A stretch of DNA of 64,000 nt from Paenibacillus xylanexedens (GCF_001908275.1 NZ_CP018620.1:3348001-3412000); one strand, 5' to 3'. Shown: positions 8,205-17,777, counted from the stretch's first letter. A program made the numbers and translations. Notes: generated by a model from the letters alone, not told the origin.

Positions 8205-9788
8205 GTGAATGAGAGAATCGCCCAGTACAGGGATAAGGCATCCCAGTATTGGAATAGTTTTAGCAAAAAGCAAAAAATATTATTTATATCCACCTTCCTG
8301 TTCCTGATTTTGGCTGCAGTTGTACTCACGATGCAATTGTCCAAGACGGAATATGAAGTTGCTTTTACAGATTTGAATGCAAGTGATTCAGCGGGCGTGA
8401 TCAGTTATCTCGATTCATCTAGCATTCCATACAAATTAAGTTCAGATGGCAAGACCATATCCGTACCGAGTACAAGTGTTGCAATTGCAAAGGTGAATGT
8501 TGGATCTCAAGGGATTATTCAGAATGGTTCATTAGGGTATAAGTCATTCGAGGAGTCATCATCCCCCATCGGGATGACGGATAAAGAGTTTGATGTAAAG
8601 TACAACAACGCTATAAACGGAGAAGTTGAACAGTTACTTCAGCGGATGCAAGGGATACAGGATGCTAAAGTACTCGTGAATATGCCGAAAGATAACATCT
8701 TTGCTGGTTTAGAAGAACAAGACAAAGCATCAGCGTCGGTAGCTCTCCAATTCAAACCGGGTTATCACCCAAATCAGGCAGCGGTAGATGGCTACTTTAA
8801 CTTGGTTAAAACTGCAATTCCTAATCTGCCTGTTGAGAACATCACAATTACGAACACAGATGAAGCAGAATTGATTCCAACTGCCCGAGGTGGCAGTGGC
8901 GGGTTGTCTTCCGAAGTTCAAGAGAACATGGCACTACAGAAAAAGTTTGAAAATGATGTCCGTAATAACGTAAAGCAATTCCTTTCCCAGATTGTAGGCG
9001 AAGACAAAGTTAATGTTTTGGTAGCCTCGAAGCTTAATTTTGACAAAGAAACACGTAAGGAAAATCTGGTCACACCTGTTGATGTAGATAATATGAAAGG
9101 CATCGAGATCAGTGTGCAGGAGATTCAAAAGAGCTACACTGGCGCAAGCAATCCAACAGGTGGTGTTGCTGGCACAGGACAAGAGGAAGTTCCGGGTTAC
9201 CCATCATCTGATGCAACCGGTAACTCTACCTCCGAAGAATCATCAAGCACTATAAACTACGATGTTAATCGAATTGCCAAGGATATTATTTCCAGTCCGT
9301 ATACTGTAAAAGACTTAACCATTAACGTTGCGGTTGAACCACCGAATGGAGAAACAGAATTACAGGGACCGGTTCAGGACGCAATTGAGAATATTTTGGT
9401 TAACATTGTTCGTGCTTCATTGGCAGACTCAGGCACTGTAATAAGTGACGCCGATCTGACAAAGAAAGTTTCAGTCATGTCACAAGGCTTCCAGACTGCC
9501 TCTGCAGACAATACAGGTTTCCAACTTTCCTCAACGATGATGTGGGGTGGAGGCGCACTCATAGCGGCATTGATCGCAGCGGTAGTTATATTGTTAGTAC
9601 GCCGTCGCCGCAAACAAAACGAAGTCGAAGAAGAAGAGATTCCTCTTCCAATAGCAACAGAGTTCCCGTCCATTACGCTGGACAGTGTAACGAACGAAAG
9701 TCAGGTGCGCAAACAATTGGAGAGTTTGGCCAAGAAAAAGCCAGACGAATTCGTCAATCTGCTGCGTACATGGCTGGCTGACGAATAG
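8205..9788 (+). CDS. fliF: Flagellar MS-ring protein FliF
   Basis: FliF assembles the inner-membrane MS ring on which the C ring and export gate are built. The 527 residues show one membrane helix near 25-45 (KILFISTFLFLILAAVVLTMQ) and a second near 445-467 (GGGALIAALIAAVVILLV) followed by RRRRKQ, flanking the ring-building domains. A Ser/Gly-rich loop lies at about 305-345. The cytoplasmic tail ends in KKPDEFVNLLRTWLADE, the FliG-binding segment. The start is GTG at 8205 with GGATGGGG before it. fliG begins a few bases after the stop. Confidence 0.96.
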   Translation: MNERIAQYRDKASQYWNSFSKKQKILFISTFLFLILAAVVLTMQLSKTEYEVAFTDLNASDSAGVISYLDSSSIPYKLSSDGKTISVPSTSVAIAKVNVGSQGIIQNGSLGYKSFEESSSPIGMTDKEFDVKYNNAINGEVEQLLQRMQGIQDAKVLVNMPKDNIFAGLEEQDKASASVALQFKPGYHPNQAAVDGYFNLVKTAIPNLPVENITITNTDEAELIPTARGGSGGLSSEVQENMALQKKFENDVRNNVKQFLSQIVGEDKVNVLVASKLNFDKETRKENLVTPVDVDNMKGIEISVQEIQKSYTGASNPTGGVAGTGQEEVPGYPSSDATGNSTSEESSSTINYDVNRIAKDIISSPYTVKDLTINVAVEPPNGETELQGPVQDAIENILVNIVRASLADSGTVISDADLTKKVSVMSQGFQTASADNTGFQLSSTMMWGGGALIAALIAAVVILLVRRRRKQNEVEEEEIPLPIATEFPSITLDSVTNESQVRKQLESLAKKKPDEFVNLLRTWLADE

Positions 9789-9799
9789 AGGTGAGCGCA

Positions 9800-10816
9800 T
9801 TGGCAAAGGCAAGCAGTCAAGGTTTGACTGGCAGACAAAAAGCAGCAATATTGTTGATTACATTAGGTCCGGAAGTATCGGCTCAGATTTTCAAACATCT
9901 GCGTGACGAAGAGATCGAGCAACTTACGTTGGAGATTGCCAACGTTCGCAAAGTTGATTCTTCCGAAAAGGATATGATCATGGCCGAGTTTCACCAGATC
10001 TGTCTGGCGCAGGAATATATCTCTCAGGGCGGTATCAATTACGCCAGAGAAATCCTGGAGAAAGCTCTGGGTTCATCAAAAGCACTTGAAGTCATTAATC
10101 GTTTGACAGCTACGCTGCAAGTCAGACCATTTGACTTTGCGCGCAAAGCAGATCCGAATCAAATTTTGAACTTTATTCAGAATGAAAGCCCGCAAACGAT
10201 TGCCCTGGTTCTGTCTTACCTGCAATTCGAACAGGCTGCAGCGATTCTATCATCCTTGCCACAAGAGAAGCAGGCAGATGTCGCTCGCCGCGTTGCAGTT
10301 ATGGATAGTACTTCGCCAGAAGTTATCTCTCAAGTGGAGCGGGTTCTGGAACAGAAGTTATCCTCTACCGTAACGCAGGATTACACCAATGCAGGTGGTA
10401 TCGAATCGATCGTTCAGATTCTGAACGGAGTCGATCGGGGTACAGAACGTACCATTTTGGACTCGCTTGAAATTCAGGATCCAGAGCTTGCAGAGGAAAT
10501 CAAAAAACGCATGTTTGTATTCGAAGATATCGTCAATGTGGATGATCGTTCGATTCAGCGCATTATTCGGGATATCGACAACGCAGATTTGCAACTCGCA
10601 CTCAAAGTGGCAAGCGAAGAAGTTCGGGATGCCGTGTTCCGGAATATGTCGAAACGGATGTCCGAGACATTCAAAGAAGAGATGGAATTCATGGGACCTG
10701 TGCGATTGCGTGATGTTGAGGAAGCTCAGACTCGTATCGTAGGAACGATACGCAGATTGGAAGAAGCCGGTGAGATCATTATCGCACGCGGTGGAGGAGA
10801 TGATATCATTGTCTAA
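9800..10816 (+). CDS. fliG: Flagellar motor switch protein FliG
   Basis: FliG sits on FliF and takes up torque from the MotAB stators. KASSQGLTGRQKAAILLITLGPEVSAQIFKHL is the N-terminal FliF-binding domain. The middle domain holds LSYLQFEQAAAILSSLPQ (EHPQ-type region). The C-terminal torque helix with alternating charges includes VDDRSIQRIIRDIDNADLQLALK. The frame can open at GTG 9791, but GAGGTGAG at 9788-9795 fits the TTG at 9800 better. The length of about 338 residues is typical. Its end overlaps the start of fliH. Confidence 0.95.
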   Translation: MAKASSQGLTGRQKAAILLITLGPEVSAQIFKHLRDEEIEQLTLEIANVRKVDSSEKDMIMAEFHQICLAQEYISQGGINYAREILEKALGSSKALEVINRLTATLQVRPFDFARKADPNQILNFIQNESPQTIALVLSYLQFEQAAAILSSLPQEKQADVARRVAVMDSTSPEVISQVERVLEQKLSSTVTQDYTNAGGIESIVQILNGVDRGTERTILDSLEIQDPELAEEIKKRMFVFEDIVNVDDRSIQRIIRDIDNADLQLALKVASEEVRDAVFRNMSKRMSETFKEEMEFMGPVRLRDVEEAQTRIVGTIRRLEEAGEIIIARGGGDDIIV

Positions 10817-11672
10817 TTTGATTAAATCTTTCCAGTATGTACCCGTTGATGACCGTAAAAAACTTGAAAATCATCATCATTATGGTGGTACTGAGGAGTC
10901 TGAAACGGAATTATACGGTGACAGTGCTGAAGGTTCTGAAGCAGAAACGCTTCAAGCACGCGTGGACGAAGAAACACAACGTCTTACCGCAGAAATGCTG
11001 GAAGATGCCAAGGAGTTTGCAGAAAAGCAAGTACGTGAAGCTTCAGAAGAGGCAGAGCGCATGCTTCAAGAAGCCCGTGAACAGATCGACAGCTGGTGGC
11101 AGGAACAACGACAACAGGATGAACATCTGACTGAAGCGCTTCGTTCACAAGGTTTCCAACAGGGTTTTGAAGAAGGCAAAGTACAAGCTGAACTGGATCT
11201 CCAGGTGCAGATCGAAAAGATGATGATTGAAGCCCAGGAAGTGCTCAAGGAAGCTTATGTAGCTAAAGATCAGATCATTCAGGAAGCTGAACCGTTCCTC
11301 GTGGAGCTCGCTTGCGGGATCGCTGAGAAAGTCATTGATAAGCAACTTACCATTGAACCCGATCATACATTGGAACTGATTCGTCAGAGTTTGTCACGTA
11401 AACGGGAGCAGGGTTTGATCACACTCTGTGTGGCACCTGATCAGTTTACATTTGTACAGGCAGCTCGTGAAGAATTGTCTCTGTCTATTGACTCTCAGGC
11501 AGAATTGCAGATTTTGCCTGATTCAACGGTCAAAGATAAGGGATGTGTCATTCGTTCCTCGTTCGGAAGTGTAGATGCGAGAATTGATACACAGCTTGCT
11601 GAGATTAAAAAAGAACTGGTCCGCATAGCACTTGAGGATGAGGAGCGAAAAAATCAACATGAAGGTTCTTAG
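10809..11672 (+). CDS. fliH: Flagellar assembly protein FliH (export ATPase regulator)
   Basis: FliH binds and restrains the FliI ATPase and links it to the C ring. The middle is a long Glu/Gln/Ala-rich coiled coil (about residues 35-125), followed by a conserved C-terminal domain with VELACGIAEKVIDKQLTIEPDHTL. The GGAGGAGAT at about 10793-10801 best fits the TTG at 10809 (MSNLIKSFQ); ATG 10800 is too close to it. The reading frame overlaps the 3' end of fliG by 8 bases and the start of fliI by 14, suggesting translational coupling. Confidence 0.9.
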   Translation: MSNLIKSFQYVPVDDRKKLENHHHYGGTEESETELYGDSAEGSEAETLQARVDEETQRLTAEMLEDAKEFAEKQVREASEEAERMLQEAREQIDSWWQEQRQQDEHLTEALRSQGFQQGFEEGKVQAELDLQVQIEKMMIEAQEVLKEAYVAKDQIIQEAEPFLVELACGIAEKVIDKQLTIEPDHTLELIRQSLSRKREQGLITLCVAPDQFTFVQAAREELSLSIDSQAELQILPDSTVKDKGCVIRSSFGSVDARIDTQLAEIKKELVRIALEDEERKNQHEGS

Positions 11673-12978
11673 TTCACAGCGATATATGGAACATTTGCGC
11701 CAATTCGATCCTGTTCGTATTAACGGCAAAGTTACTCAGGTCATTGGTCTTATGGTGGAGTCAGAAGGGCCAGATGCAAGTATCGGTGACGTATGTTATA
11801 TCTATCCTGGTAAATCGGCTAAGCCTCTTCAGGCCGAAGTTGTTGGGTTTCGAGATAACAAAGTGCTGCTTATGCCACTGGGTGAACTTCAATCCATCGG
11901 TCCTGGTTGCGATGTAGTAGGTACGGGTAAACCACTCGGCGTTCAGGTAGGCTCCGAATTGCTCGGTAAAGTATTGGACGGACTTGGACAACCGCTGGAC
12001 GGTTCCCTCCTTCCATCCAGAATGCCGATGTACTCTACCTCCAATACACCGGTTAATCCAATGGATCGTCCGCGTGTACTTGAAACGATGGGTGTTGGTG
12101 TAAGAGCTATCGACGGATTGTTGACCGTAGGTAAGGGACAGCGTGTAGGTATATTTGCCGGTTCTGGTGTTGGAAAGAGTACGTTGATGGGCATGATCGC
12201 TCGTAATACAGCAGCAGATGTCAATGTCATCGCACTTGTGGGTGAGCGTGGACGTGAGGTACGCGACTTTATTGAACGGGATCTGGGTCCGGAAGGACTG
12301 GAACGCTCCGTAGTCATTGTTGCAACTTCAGATCAGCCTGCCCTGATTCGGATCAAGGGAGCAGTTATTGCGACCACTATTGCAGAGTATTTCCGAGATC
12401 GTGGAATGAACGTGATGCTCATGATGGATTCGGTAACCCGATATGCGATGGCACAAAGGGAAGTTGGTCTGGCCGTAGGTGAACCTCCGGCAATGAGAGG
12501 ATATACGCCATCGGTTTTTGCGAGTTTGCCAAAACTGCTTGAACGGGCGGGTACAGGACCTACCGGTTCGATTACAGCCTTTTACACCGTTCTGGTCGAT
12601 GGGGATGACATGAATGAACCAATCGCGGATGCGGTAAGGGGTATTCTGGATGGACACATTGTGTTAAATCGATCCATTGCAAATAAAGGTCATTTTCCAG
12701 CGATTGATGTGTTAGCCAGCATAAGCCGTGTTATGAAGGATATTGCTCCAGAAGAGCAGTTGGAAGCCGTTAATAATATGAAACGTTTGATGGCTGTGTA
12801 CAAAGAATCGGAAGATTTGATCAATATTGGAGCTTACCAGCGGGGATCAAATGCAGCCATAGATGAATCGATAGACCAGATTGATAGTATATGGAACTTT
12901 ACCAAGCAGAAAGTCGACGAGAAAGTCACTTTAAGTGAAGTACAGGAACGTTTGATTCTTGAATTTGCAAGGAGATGA
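11659..12978 (+). CDS. fliI: Flagellum-specific ATPase FliI
   Basis: FliI is the F1-beta-like hexameric ATPase of the flagellar type III export apparatus. GIFAGSGVGKST (about residue 168) is the P loop. ALVGERGREVRDFIERDLG, LMMDSVTRYAMAQREVGLAVGEPP and GSITAFYTVLVDGDDMNEPIAD are hallmark FliI/SctN stretches. I place the start at ATG 11659 (MKVLSSQRYMEHLRQF), although an in-frame TTG lies at 11632. The length of about 439 residues matches B. subtilis FliI. It overlaps the end of fliH. Confidence 0.96.
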   Translation: MKVLSSQRYMEHLRQFDPVRINGKVTQVIGLMVESEGPDASIGDVCYIYPGKSAKPLQAEVVGFRDNKVLLMPLGELQSIGPGCDVVGTGKPLGVQVGSELLGKVLDGLGQPLDGSLLPSRMPMYSTSNTPVNPMDRPRVLETMGVGVRAIDGLLTVGKGQRVGIFAGSGVGKSTLMGMIARNTAADVNVIALVGERGREVRDFIERDLGPEGLERSVVIVATSDQPALIRIKGAVIATTIAEYFRDRGMNVMLMMDSVTRYAMAQREVGLAVGEPPAMRGYTPSVFASLPKLLERAGTGPTGSITAFYTVLVDGDDMNEPIADAVRGILDGHIVLNRSIANKGHFPAIDVLASISRVMKDIAPEEQLEAVNNMKRLMAVYKESEDLINIGAYQRGSNAAIDESIDQIDSIWNFTKQKVDEKVTLSEVQERLILEFARR

Positions 12979-12989
12979 ATGGGTAAACG

Positions 12990-13442
12990 ATGAAATTTCG
13001 ATATCATTTCCAGAAAGTTGTTGACCTGAAGAGTAATGAAAAAACACAGGCAGAGTGGATGTTATCCACAGCGATCGGTAAACTACAGACGGAGGAAGAA
13101 CATCTGATACAACTTCTTAATGATAGAAGTAATCTGATCGGCATTATCCAATCTGCTACGGAAAATACAGCGTCTGTAAACAGTCTGCAGGAGATGCAGC
13201 GTTATGTACATCACCTTGACGAGTGCATTTCACGCAAAAACAGTGATGTTAAACATGCTCAGGTCAATGTGCAACGGAATCAGACGTTTCTGAACGGTAA
13301 GATGGTTGATGAAAAAGTATGGCTTGGAGCGAGAGACAAGGCAAAAATCAAATTTCAGCAGGAGATGCTCCTCCGGGAACAGAACGATCTGGACGAGATG
13401 GCTACTGTACGCTTCGCTGCCAAAGCCGGACGCGCGAATTGA
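12990..13442 (+). CDS. fliJ: Flagellar export chaperone FliJ
   Basis: FliJ is a small coiled-coil protein that activates the export gate and sits in the FliI ring. MKFRYHFQKVVDLKSNEKTQAEWML is a typical FliJ N-terminus, followed by an almost wholly helical, charged 150-residue chain. It starts 11 bases after the fliI stop. The RBS is weak: AAGGAG lies 16 bases upstream inside fliI, so translation may depend on coupling. Confidence 0.93.
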   Translation: MKFRYHFQKVVDLKSNEKTQAEWMLSTAIGKLQTEEEHLIQLLNDRSNLIGIIQSATENTASVNSLQEMQRYVHHLDECISRKNSDVKHAQVNVQRNQTFLNGKMVDEKVWLGARDKAKIKFQQEMLLREQNDLDEMATVRFAAKAGRAN

Positions 13443-13485
13443 TGTGAGCCGGACGCGAAGTTGTCTCGTGAAGGAGGAATGAACG

Positions 13486-14427
13486 ATGGCTGTTAAAGAT
13501 GATAGCGACATGGAAAAAGAGTCGGGAGGCGGTTGGGAAAAGTTTCTCATGATTTCTATCCCGATTGTATTCACCGTGGTTTTGCTAGGTGTACTACTTA
13601 CGCTATTTAATGTAGATATTCGTAATAATTTGTTTGAATTCGCCAACAAGATACCGGTAGTCAAGGAATGGGTACCTGATCCTGTACTGGATCCGGAGAA
13701 GGAAAAGCTGGAGAAGAGTGAGCAACAGGTTGAAAGTGCTGAAGCCACAATTGAAAAGCTGAAATCCCAAGTAACTGCCAAAGAAACAGAGCTCAAGGCA
13801 GCACAGGAAGCGACAACAACCGAAGCAAAGAAGGCCACGGACCTTCAGAAGAAGTTGGATGATGCGGAAAAAGCGGCTGAAACGGCTACAGCAGCAACGC
13901 CGGAGACAGAATCTGATTATCAGAAACAAATCAAAGATTTGGCTAAAATGTATGCTGACATGAGCCCAAGCAAAGCTGCACCGATTTTGCAAAATATGAC
14001 GAATGAGGAAATGGTATTGTTGTTGAATGCCATGCAGTCATCTGCTCGGACCAAGGTGCTTGAAAAGATGGACCCGAAAACAGCAGCCGATGTCACTATG
14101 ATGATGAAGGATGCTAAACCGTCCGGAGATCTGGCACTGGATGCGCTGCAATCCAGATTGAAGAAAGAAACCGCAGCAACTTCAACTGCATCCACAACCA
14201 CAAGCAAAAACCTGGATAAAAACCAGCTTAGTCAAACATTTGCTTCGATGTCTGCTTCAAGTGGTGCCAAGTTATTATTGGAAACATACAAGTTAAGTCC
14301 TGACAAAACATTGACCATCCTGAATTCAGTAGATGATGCAACACGCTCTCAATTGCTTGAGAACATGTCTTCAGAGGACTCGGTTGAAACTGCAAAAATC
14401 TTGAACAGATTAACGGGCAACAAGTAG
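13486..14427 (+). CDS. MotE/YlxF-like membrane-anchored protein with MgtE_N-type repeats
   Basis: This 313-residue protein occupies the ylxF slot between fliJ and fliK. One membrane helix lies at about residues 20-45, then a segment ending in PVVKEWVPDPVLD. A coiled coil rich in Glu/Lys/Ala follows (about 70-150). Two MgtE N-domain-like modules come next: DMSPSKAAPILQNMTNEEMVLLL with KVLEKMDPKTAADVTMMM, and FASMSASSGAKLLLETY with LLENMSSEDSVETAKIL. In alphaproteobacteria, MotE proteins of this build chaperone the periplasmic stator partner. The role in Bacillales is not settled. A clear RBS (AAGGAGGAATGAACG) precedes the ATG. Confidence 0.8.
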   Translation: MAVKDDSDMEKESGGGWEKFLMISIPIVFTVVLLGVLLTLFNVDIRNNLFEFANKIPVVKEWVPDPVLDPEKEKLEKSEQQVESAEATIEKLKSQVTAKETELKAAQEATTTEAKKATDLQKKLDDAEKAAETATAATPETESDYQKQIKDLAKMYADMSPSKAAPILQNMTNEEMVLLLNAMQSSARTKVLEKMDPKTAADVTMMMKDAKPSGDLALDALQSRLKKETAATSTASTTTSKNLDKNQLSQTFASMSASSGAKLLLETYKLSPDKTLTILNSVDDATRSQLLENMSSEDSVETAKILNRLTGNK

Positions 14428-14466
14428 ATCTGATTAAACTGTGATAACCGAGAGGAGGTGAAATAA

Positions 14467-15855
14467 ATGTCGATCGTATATCAAATGGCATCCACAGCAT
14501 CTGCAAAAGCAACGGGAACAGGTCAGACAACCGGAGCACAATCGAAAGGTTCAGCTGCAGGTGCTAGCGGTGAATTTCTCCAAACTCTTGCACAATCGCT
14601 ATCTGGAGGAAACACAGAAGGTGATAGTTCAAGCGCTACCGGAAGTTTAACTGCCAATCCGTTGGTGTTTTCCTTTGCTACAAGTGAAGAAGGAGAAACG
14701 GCATCAATCACGGCTGTACTGAATTCGTTGTTCACGGACTTGGATGTGCTTGACGAAGCTTTGGAAAATGACCCAGCTCTACTTGCAGGTTTGCAAACTC
14801 TGATACAACAGATGTATACACAATTAAGTAATCCTTCAGGTACTAATGCAGAAGGTTCCGACGAGTCTTCGAACGGAGCGGAAAGCGTAAAAACAGTACC
14901 CGCAATTGAACTGTCGCAGCATCCGGCAGCAGTACGTTTTGTTCTGCAAGATATGCTTACACAATTAGTAGCTGGAATGAATGATCCTGAGAGTAACGTT
15001 GCGAAGAACGCTCCTGAATTCAAACATTTGTTACAATCTCTGCAGAGTCAGCTTCAAGAGGCTGGAGTGGATACCACTGGTAACAAAGGATGGACTGAAC
15101 TGAAATCCATATTGGATACATTGACTGCAGTTAAGGATCAGACTGCACAAGTCGCTCCAAGTACTTCGCTTCAAACATCCAAACAGGATTCGGTCGTACC
15201 ACAAGTTCTTGTTGCGGCAGTGGCGAATTCTGGAACCCAGGTGAAAGCTGAGGCTGAGACAACATCTGCTTCAAATGCAGGTGGAGAAGTGGAACACTCA
15301 ACCATCATTACTGCAGGAGAGCTGTCCTTGCGTTCATCAGGTACTACAGCAGGAAAACCGGCTGAACCTGTAATGCAAACATCACAGTTTGCCAAGGAAA
15401 TGACACAGTTTGTTGTTAACAAGCTGGATATTGTCCAGCAAAAAGGATTTTCCGAGGCGACCATCTCACTTCGGCCTGAGCATCTAGGTAAGTTGGATGT
15501 TCAAATTACCTTGCAGAACGGGCAGTTGGTTGCACGGTTTATGACTGAACATACGATGGCTAAAGACATGCTTGAACAACAAATGACGCAGCTACGTTCT
15601 TCACTTCAAGCCCAGGGAATTCAAGTGGAACGACTTGAGGTTACCCAGAACAGTTCAATCGGATCACAGATGTATCAGGACGGAGGCCGTCAGCCGGGAA
15701 GTAACTCTCAGCAACAACGCCGTTCGCGTGAGCGTGAGGAACAATCGGATGATGCTATAGCTACAGCAGGGATTCAAGAAGAATTGCGTAACTGGCGTAG
15801 CGAGCAAGTCGAAGGAAATGAATTACAGAGAGATACGTTTAGTGCTAAGGCTTAA
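14467..15855 (+). CDS. fliK: Flagellar hook-length control protein FliK
   Basis: FliK is a secreted ruler that switches export specificity through FlhB when the hook is complete. The 462 residues comprise a long Ser/Thr/Gly/Gln-rich, poorly conserved N-terminal ruler (about 1-300) and the conserved C-terminal hook domain: EATISLRPEHLGKLDVQITL, then GQLVARFMTEHTMAKDMLEQQ and AQGIQVERLEV. A Gln/Arg-rich tail follows. The start has GAGAGGAGGTGAAATAA, one of the best RBSs in the operon. Confidence 0.93.
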   Translation: MSIVYQMASTASAKATGTGQTTGAQSKGSAAGASGEFLQTLAQSLSGGNTEGDSSSATGSLTANPLVFSFATSEEGETASITAVLNSLFTDLDVLDEALENDPALLAGLQTLIQQMYTQLSNPSGTNAEGSDESSNGAESVKTVPAIELSQHPAAVRFVLQDMLTQLVAGMNDPESNVAKNAPEFKHLLQSLQSQLQEAGVDTTGNKGWTELKSILDTLTAVKDQTAQVAPSTSLQTSKQDSVVPQVLVAAVANSGTQVKAEAETTSASNAGGEVEHSTIITAGELSLRSSGTTAGKPAEPVMQTSQFAKEMTQFVVNKLDIVQQKGFSEATISLRPEHLGKLDVQITLQNGQLVARFMTEHTMAKDMLEQQMTQLRSSLQAQGIQVERLEVTQNSSIGSQMYQDGGRQPGSNSQQQRRSREREEQSDDAIATAGIQEELRNWRSEQVEGNELQRDTFSAKA

Positions 15856-15874
15856 ACAGAAATGAGGTGAGCAA

Positions 15875-16432
15875 ATGGCTAATGAAAATGTTTCAATGAA
15901 TAATACCTGGCCGAACTATTCGGCAGCCAATAAAGCAACCACAAGTGCTGCAACAAAAGAATTGGGTAAAGATCAGTTTCTAAAAATCCTGATTACCCAG
16001 CTGCAAAATCAAGACCCGATGCAGCCGATGGAGGATAAGGAATTTATCGCTCAAATGGCACAGTTCAGCTCAGTGGAACAACTGGTCAATATTTCTACGC
16101 AGCTTAAAACATTGAACCAGTCCCTTGGTGCTGTATCCGGCATGATTGGCATGGAGGTAAGTTGGCTTTCATCTAATAAAGATGATAACGGAACTCTTCG
16201 TCAAGGTATTGTAGATTCCATCATTGTAAGAGATAGCGTTCAATACGCAAAAGTAGGCAACGACGAGATTAAGCTGGATGAGATCATTCAGGTGAATTAT
16301 CCAAAACAGGCAGAAGAGAGTCAAACTCCGGTACAGAACGTTCAGGATGTAACCCCTGAAACGAACGAGAGCCAGGAAGTTGAATCATCCGCTGAAACGG
16401 GTGATACGGAAGATAGCGGGAAAACGATATGA
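15875..16432 (+). CDS. flgD: Flagellar hook assembly scaffold FlgD
   Basis: FlgD caps the growing hook. The diagnostic N-terminal block is LGKDQFLKILITQLQNQDPMQPMEDKEFIAQMAQFSSVEQLVNIS. The 185 residues are shorter than the enterobacterial form and match YlxG/FlgD of Bacillus, with a short Tudor-like part (VSWLSSNKDDNGTLRQGIV) and an acidic Glu/Thr/Ser-rich tail. The RBS is AATGAGGTGAGCAA. Its stop overlaps the ATG of the next gene (ATGA). Confidence 0.94.
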   Translation: MANENVSMNNTWPNYSAANKATTSAATKELGKDQFLKILITQLQNQDPMQPMEDKEFIAQMAQFSSVEQLVNISTQLKTLNQSLGAVSGMIGMEVSWLSSNKDDNGTLRQGIVDSIIVRDSVQYAKVGNDEIKLDEIIQVNYPKQAEESQTPVQNVQDVTPETNESQEVESSAETGDTEDSGKTI

Positions 16433-16812
16433 GTGATCGCATAACGGTTGGACAATTATACGCAGGCCCGATTACACCGAATATGCTTCAAAGACCCAAA
16501 ACAGGAGAAGCTTCGGCTATACCCGAAAAACCTTTTGCAAAAGTACTGGAAGATAATCTTCTGAAATTGAGCAATCATGCTGCCAAACGATTGGAACAGC
16601 GTGGTATTGAACTCAAGACTGAGCAAATGGAACAGATTGGTTCTGCTTTGGACAAAGCTGCTGCCAAAGGAGCCAAAGAGTCATTGATTTTAATGCAGGA
16701 TATGGCTTTTATCGTCAATGTCAAAAATCGTACTGTGGTTACAGCTATGGATAGTGAGAGCATGAAGGATAATGTGTTCACTCAGATTGATAGTGCCGTA
16801 ATCATTTCTTGA
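16429..16812 (+). CDS. Flagellar operon protein, TIGR02530-like
   Basis: This 127-residue protein lies between flgD and flgE and overlaps flgD by 4 bases, so it is surely co-translated. The C-terminal half (FAKVLEDNLLKLSNHAAKRLEQRGIEL, then LILMQDMAFIVNVKNRTVVTAMD) resembles the small conserved flagellar operon proteins found in this slot in several Firmicutes and known from memory as TIGR02530. B. subtilis 168 lacks it as far as I recall. Its role is unknown; the location suggests hook assembly or hook export. Confidence 0.7.
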   Translation: MSDRITVGQLYAGPITPNMLQRPKTGEASAIPEKPFAKVLEDNLLKLSNHAAKRLEQRGIELKTEQMEQIGSALDKAAAKGAKESLILMQDMAFIVNVKNRTVVTAMDSESMKDNVFTQIDSAVIIS

Positions 16813-16837
16813 CCGGCTGGCCCTTCTCGGGAGCCGG
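16813..16837 (+). other. Small GC-rich hairpin before flgE
   Basis: CCGGCT and AGCCGG, with an inner CCC/GGG pair, form a compact stem directly after the preceding stop codon. There is no T tract. It may protect or separate the flgE message, which codes for a highly expressed structural protein. Confidence 0.4.
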
Positions 16838-16893
16838 AATGCCGCTGACCGACTGATGCGGTAACCAAATGAAGACTGGGAGGATTTTTAAAA

Positions 16894-17709
16894 ATGTTGA
16901 AATCAATGTACTCAGGCGTTTCCGGGATGCGGGGTTTCCAAACAAAACTCGACGTAATTGGTAACAATATTGCGAACGTAAACACGGTTGGCTTCAAAGG
17001 CAGTCGGGTTATGTTCAAAGATATTATGAGCCAAACCACTTCAGGTGTGACCGCACCTGGTGATGCAACCGGTGGTGTGAATGCAAAACAAATTGGTCTA
17101 GGTGTATCTGTAGGCTCTATTGATACATTACATTTGGCGGGAAGTCCAATGACAACAAACAACCCAACAGATATGCGGATTAATGGAGATGGATTCTTCT
17201 TGGTACGTTTGAGTGAAGATCAGGAAGTACCTTACCTGACTCGTGCAGGGGATTTCCATGTGGATGCTGCACGTAACCTTTTGACATCGGATGGATTGTT
17301 TGTTCTGGATAACGGTGGTGGAAATATCACGATACCTGATGATGTTGTTTCCTTCACGATTGGTCAGGATGGTACGATCAATCAAACTATGGCGGATGGA
17401 ACAGTTGAAGCGGGAGCACAACTTGGTATCGGAAAAGTGGTCAATCCAGAAGGTTTAGAGAAGATCGGCGGTAATCTATACCGTATGACAGCAAATGCTA
17501 ATCCCGATGGTGAGCTTGAAATTTTGACAGCGAATGATGCCGAAAATGGAACTGGCTCTATTATCACAGGACAGCTCGAAATGTCTAATGTGGATCTGAC
17601 TGGAGAGTTTACTGAAATGATCGTAGCTCAACGTGGATTCCAGGCCAACTCCCGGATCATTACAACGTCGGATGAAATACTTCAGGAAGTTGTTAACCTG
17701 AAACGTTAA
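16894..17709 (+). CDS. flgE: Flagellar hook protein FlgE (short FlgG-like form)
   Basis: This is the hook subunit, exported and polymerised under the FlgD cap. The N-terminus MLKSMYSGVSGMRGFQTKLDVIGNNIANVNTVGFKG is the universal hook/rod motif. The C-terminus EMSNVDLTGEFTEMIVAQRGFQANSRIITTSDEILQEVVNLKR is the matching helix. At 271 residues it is about the size of B. subtilis FlgE (264, once named FlgG), much shorter than enterobacterial FlgE. The position before swrD and fliL supports FlgE rather than FlgG. RBS is GGGAGG. Confidence 0.9.
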   Translation: MLKSMYSGVSGMRGFQTKLDVIGNNIANVNTVGFKGSRVMFKDIMSQTTSGVTAPGDATGGVNAKQIGLGVSVGSIDTLHLAGSPMTTNNPTDMRINGDGFFLVRLSEDQEVPYLTRAGDFHVDAARNLLTSDGLFVLDNGGGNITIPDDVVSFTIGQDGTINQTMADGTVEAGAQLGIGKVVNPEGLEKIGGNLYRMTANANPDGELEILTANDAENGTGSIITGQLEMSNVDLTGEFTEMIVAQRGFQANSRIITTSDEILQEVVNLKR

Positions 17710-17777
17710 TAGCTGATTAATGAATTTTTAAAACGTGGGGGAGCTTGCTCCTCCCACTCTGATTAAGGGGGCTTAGC

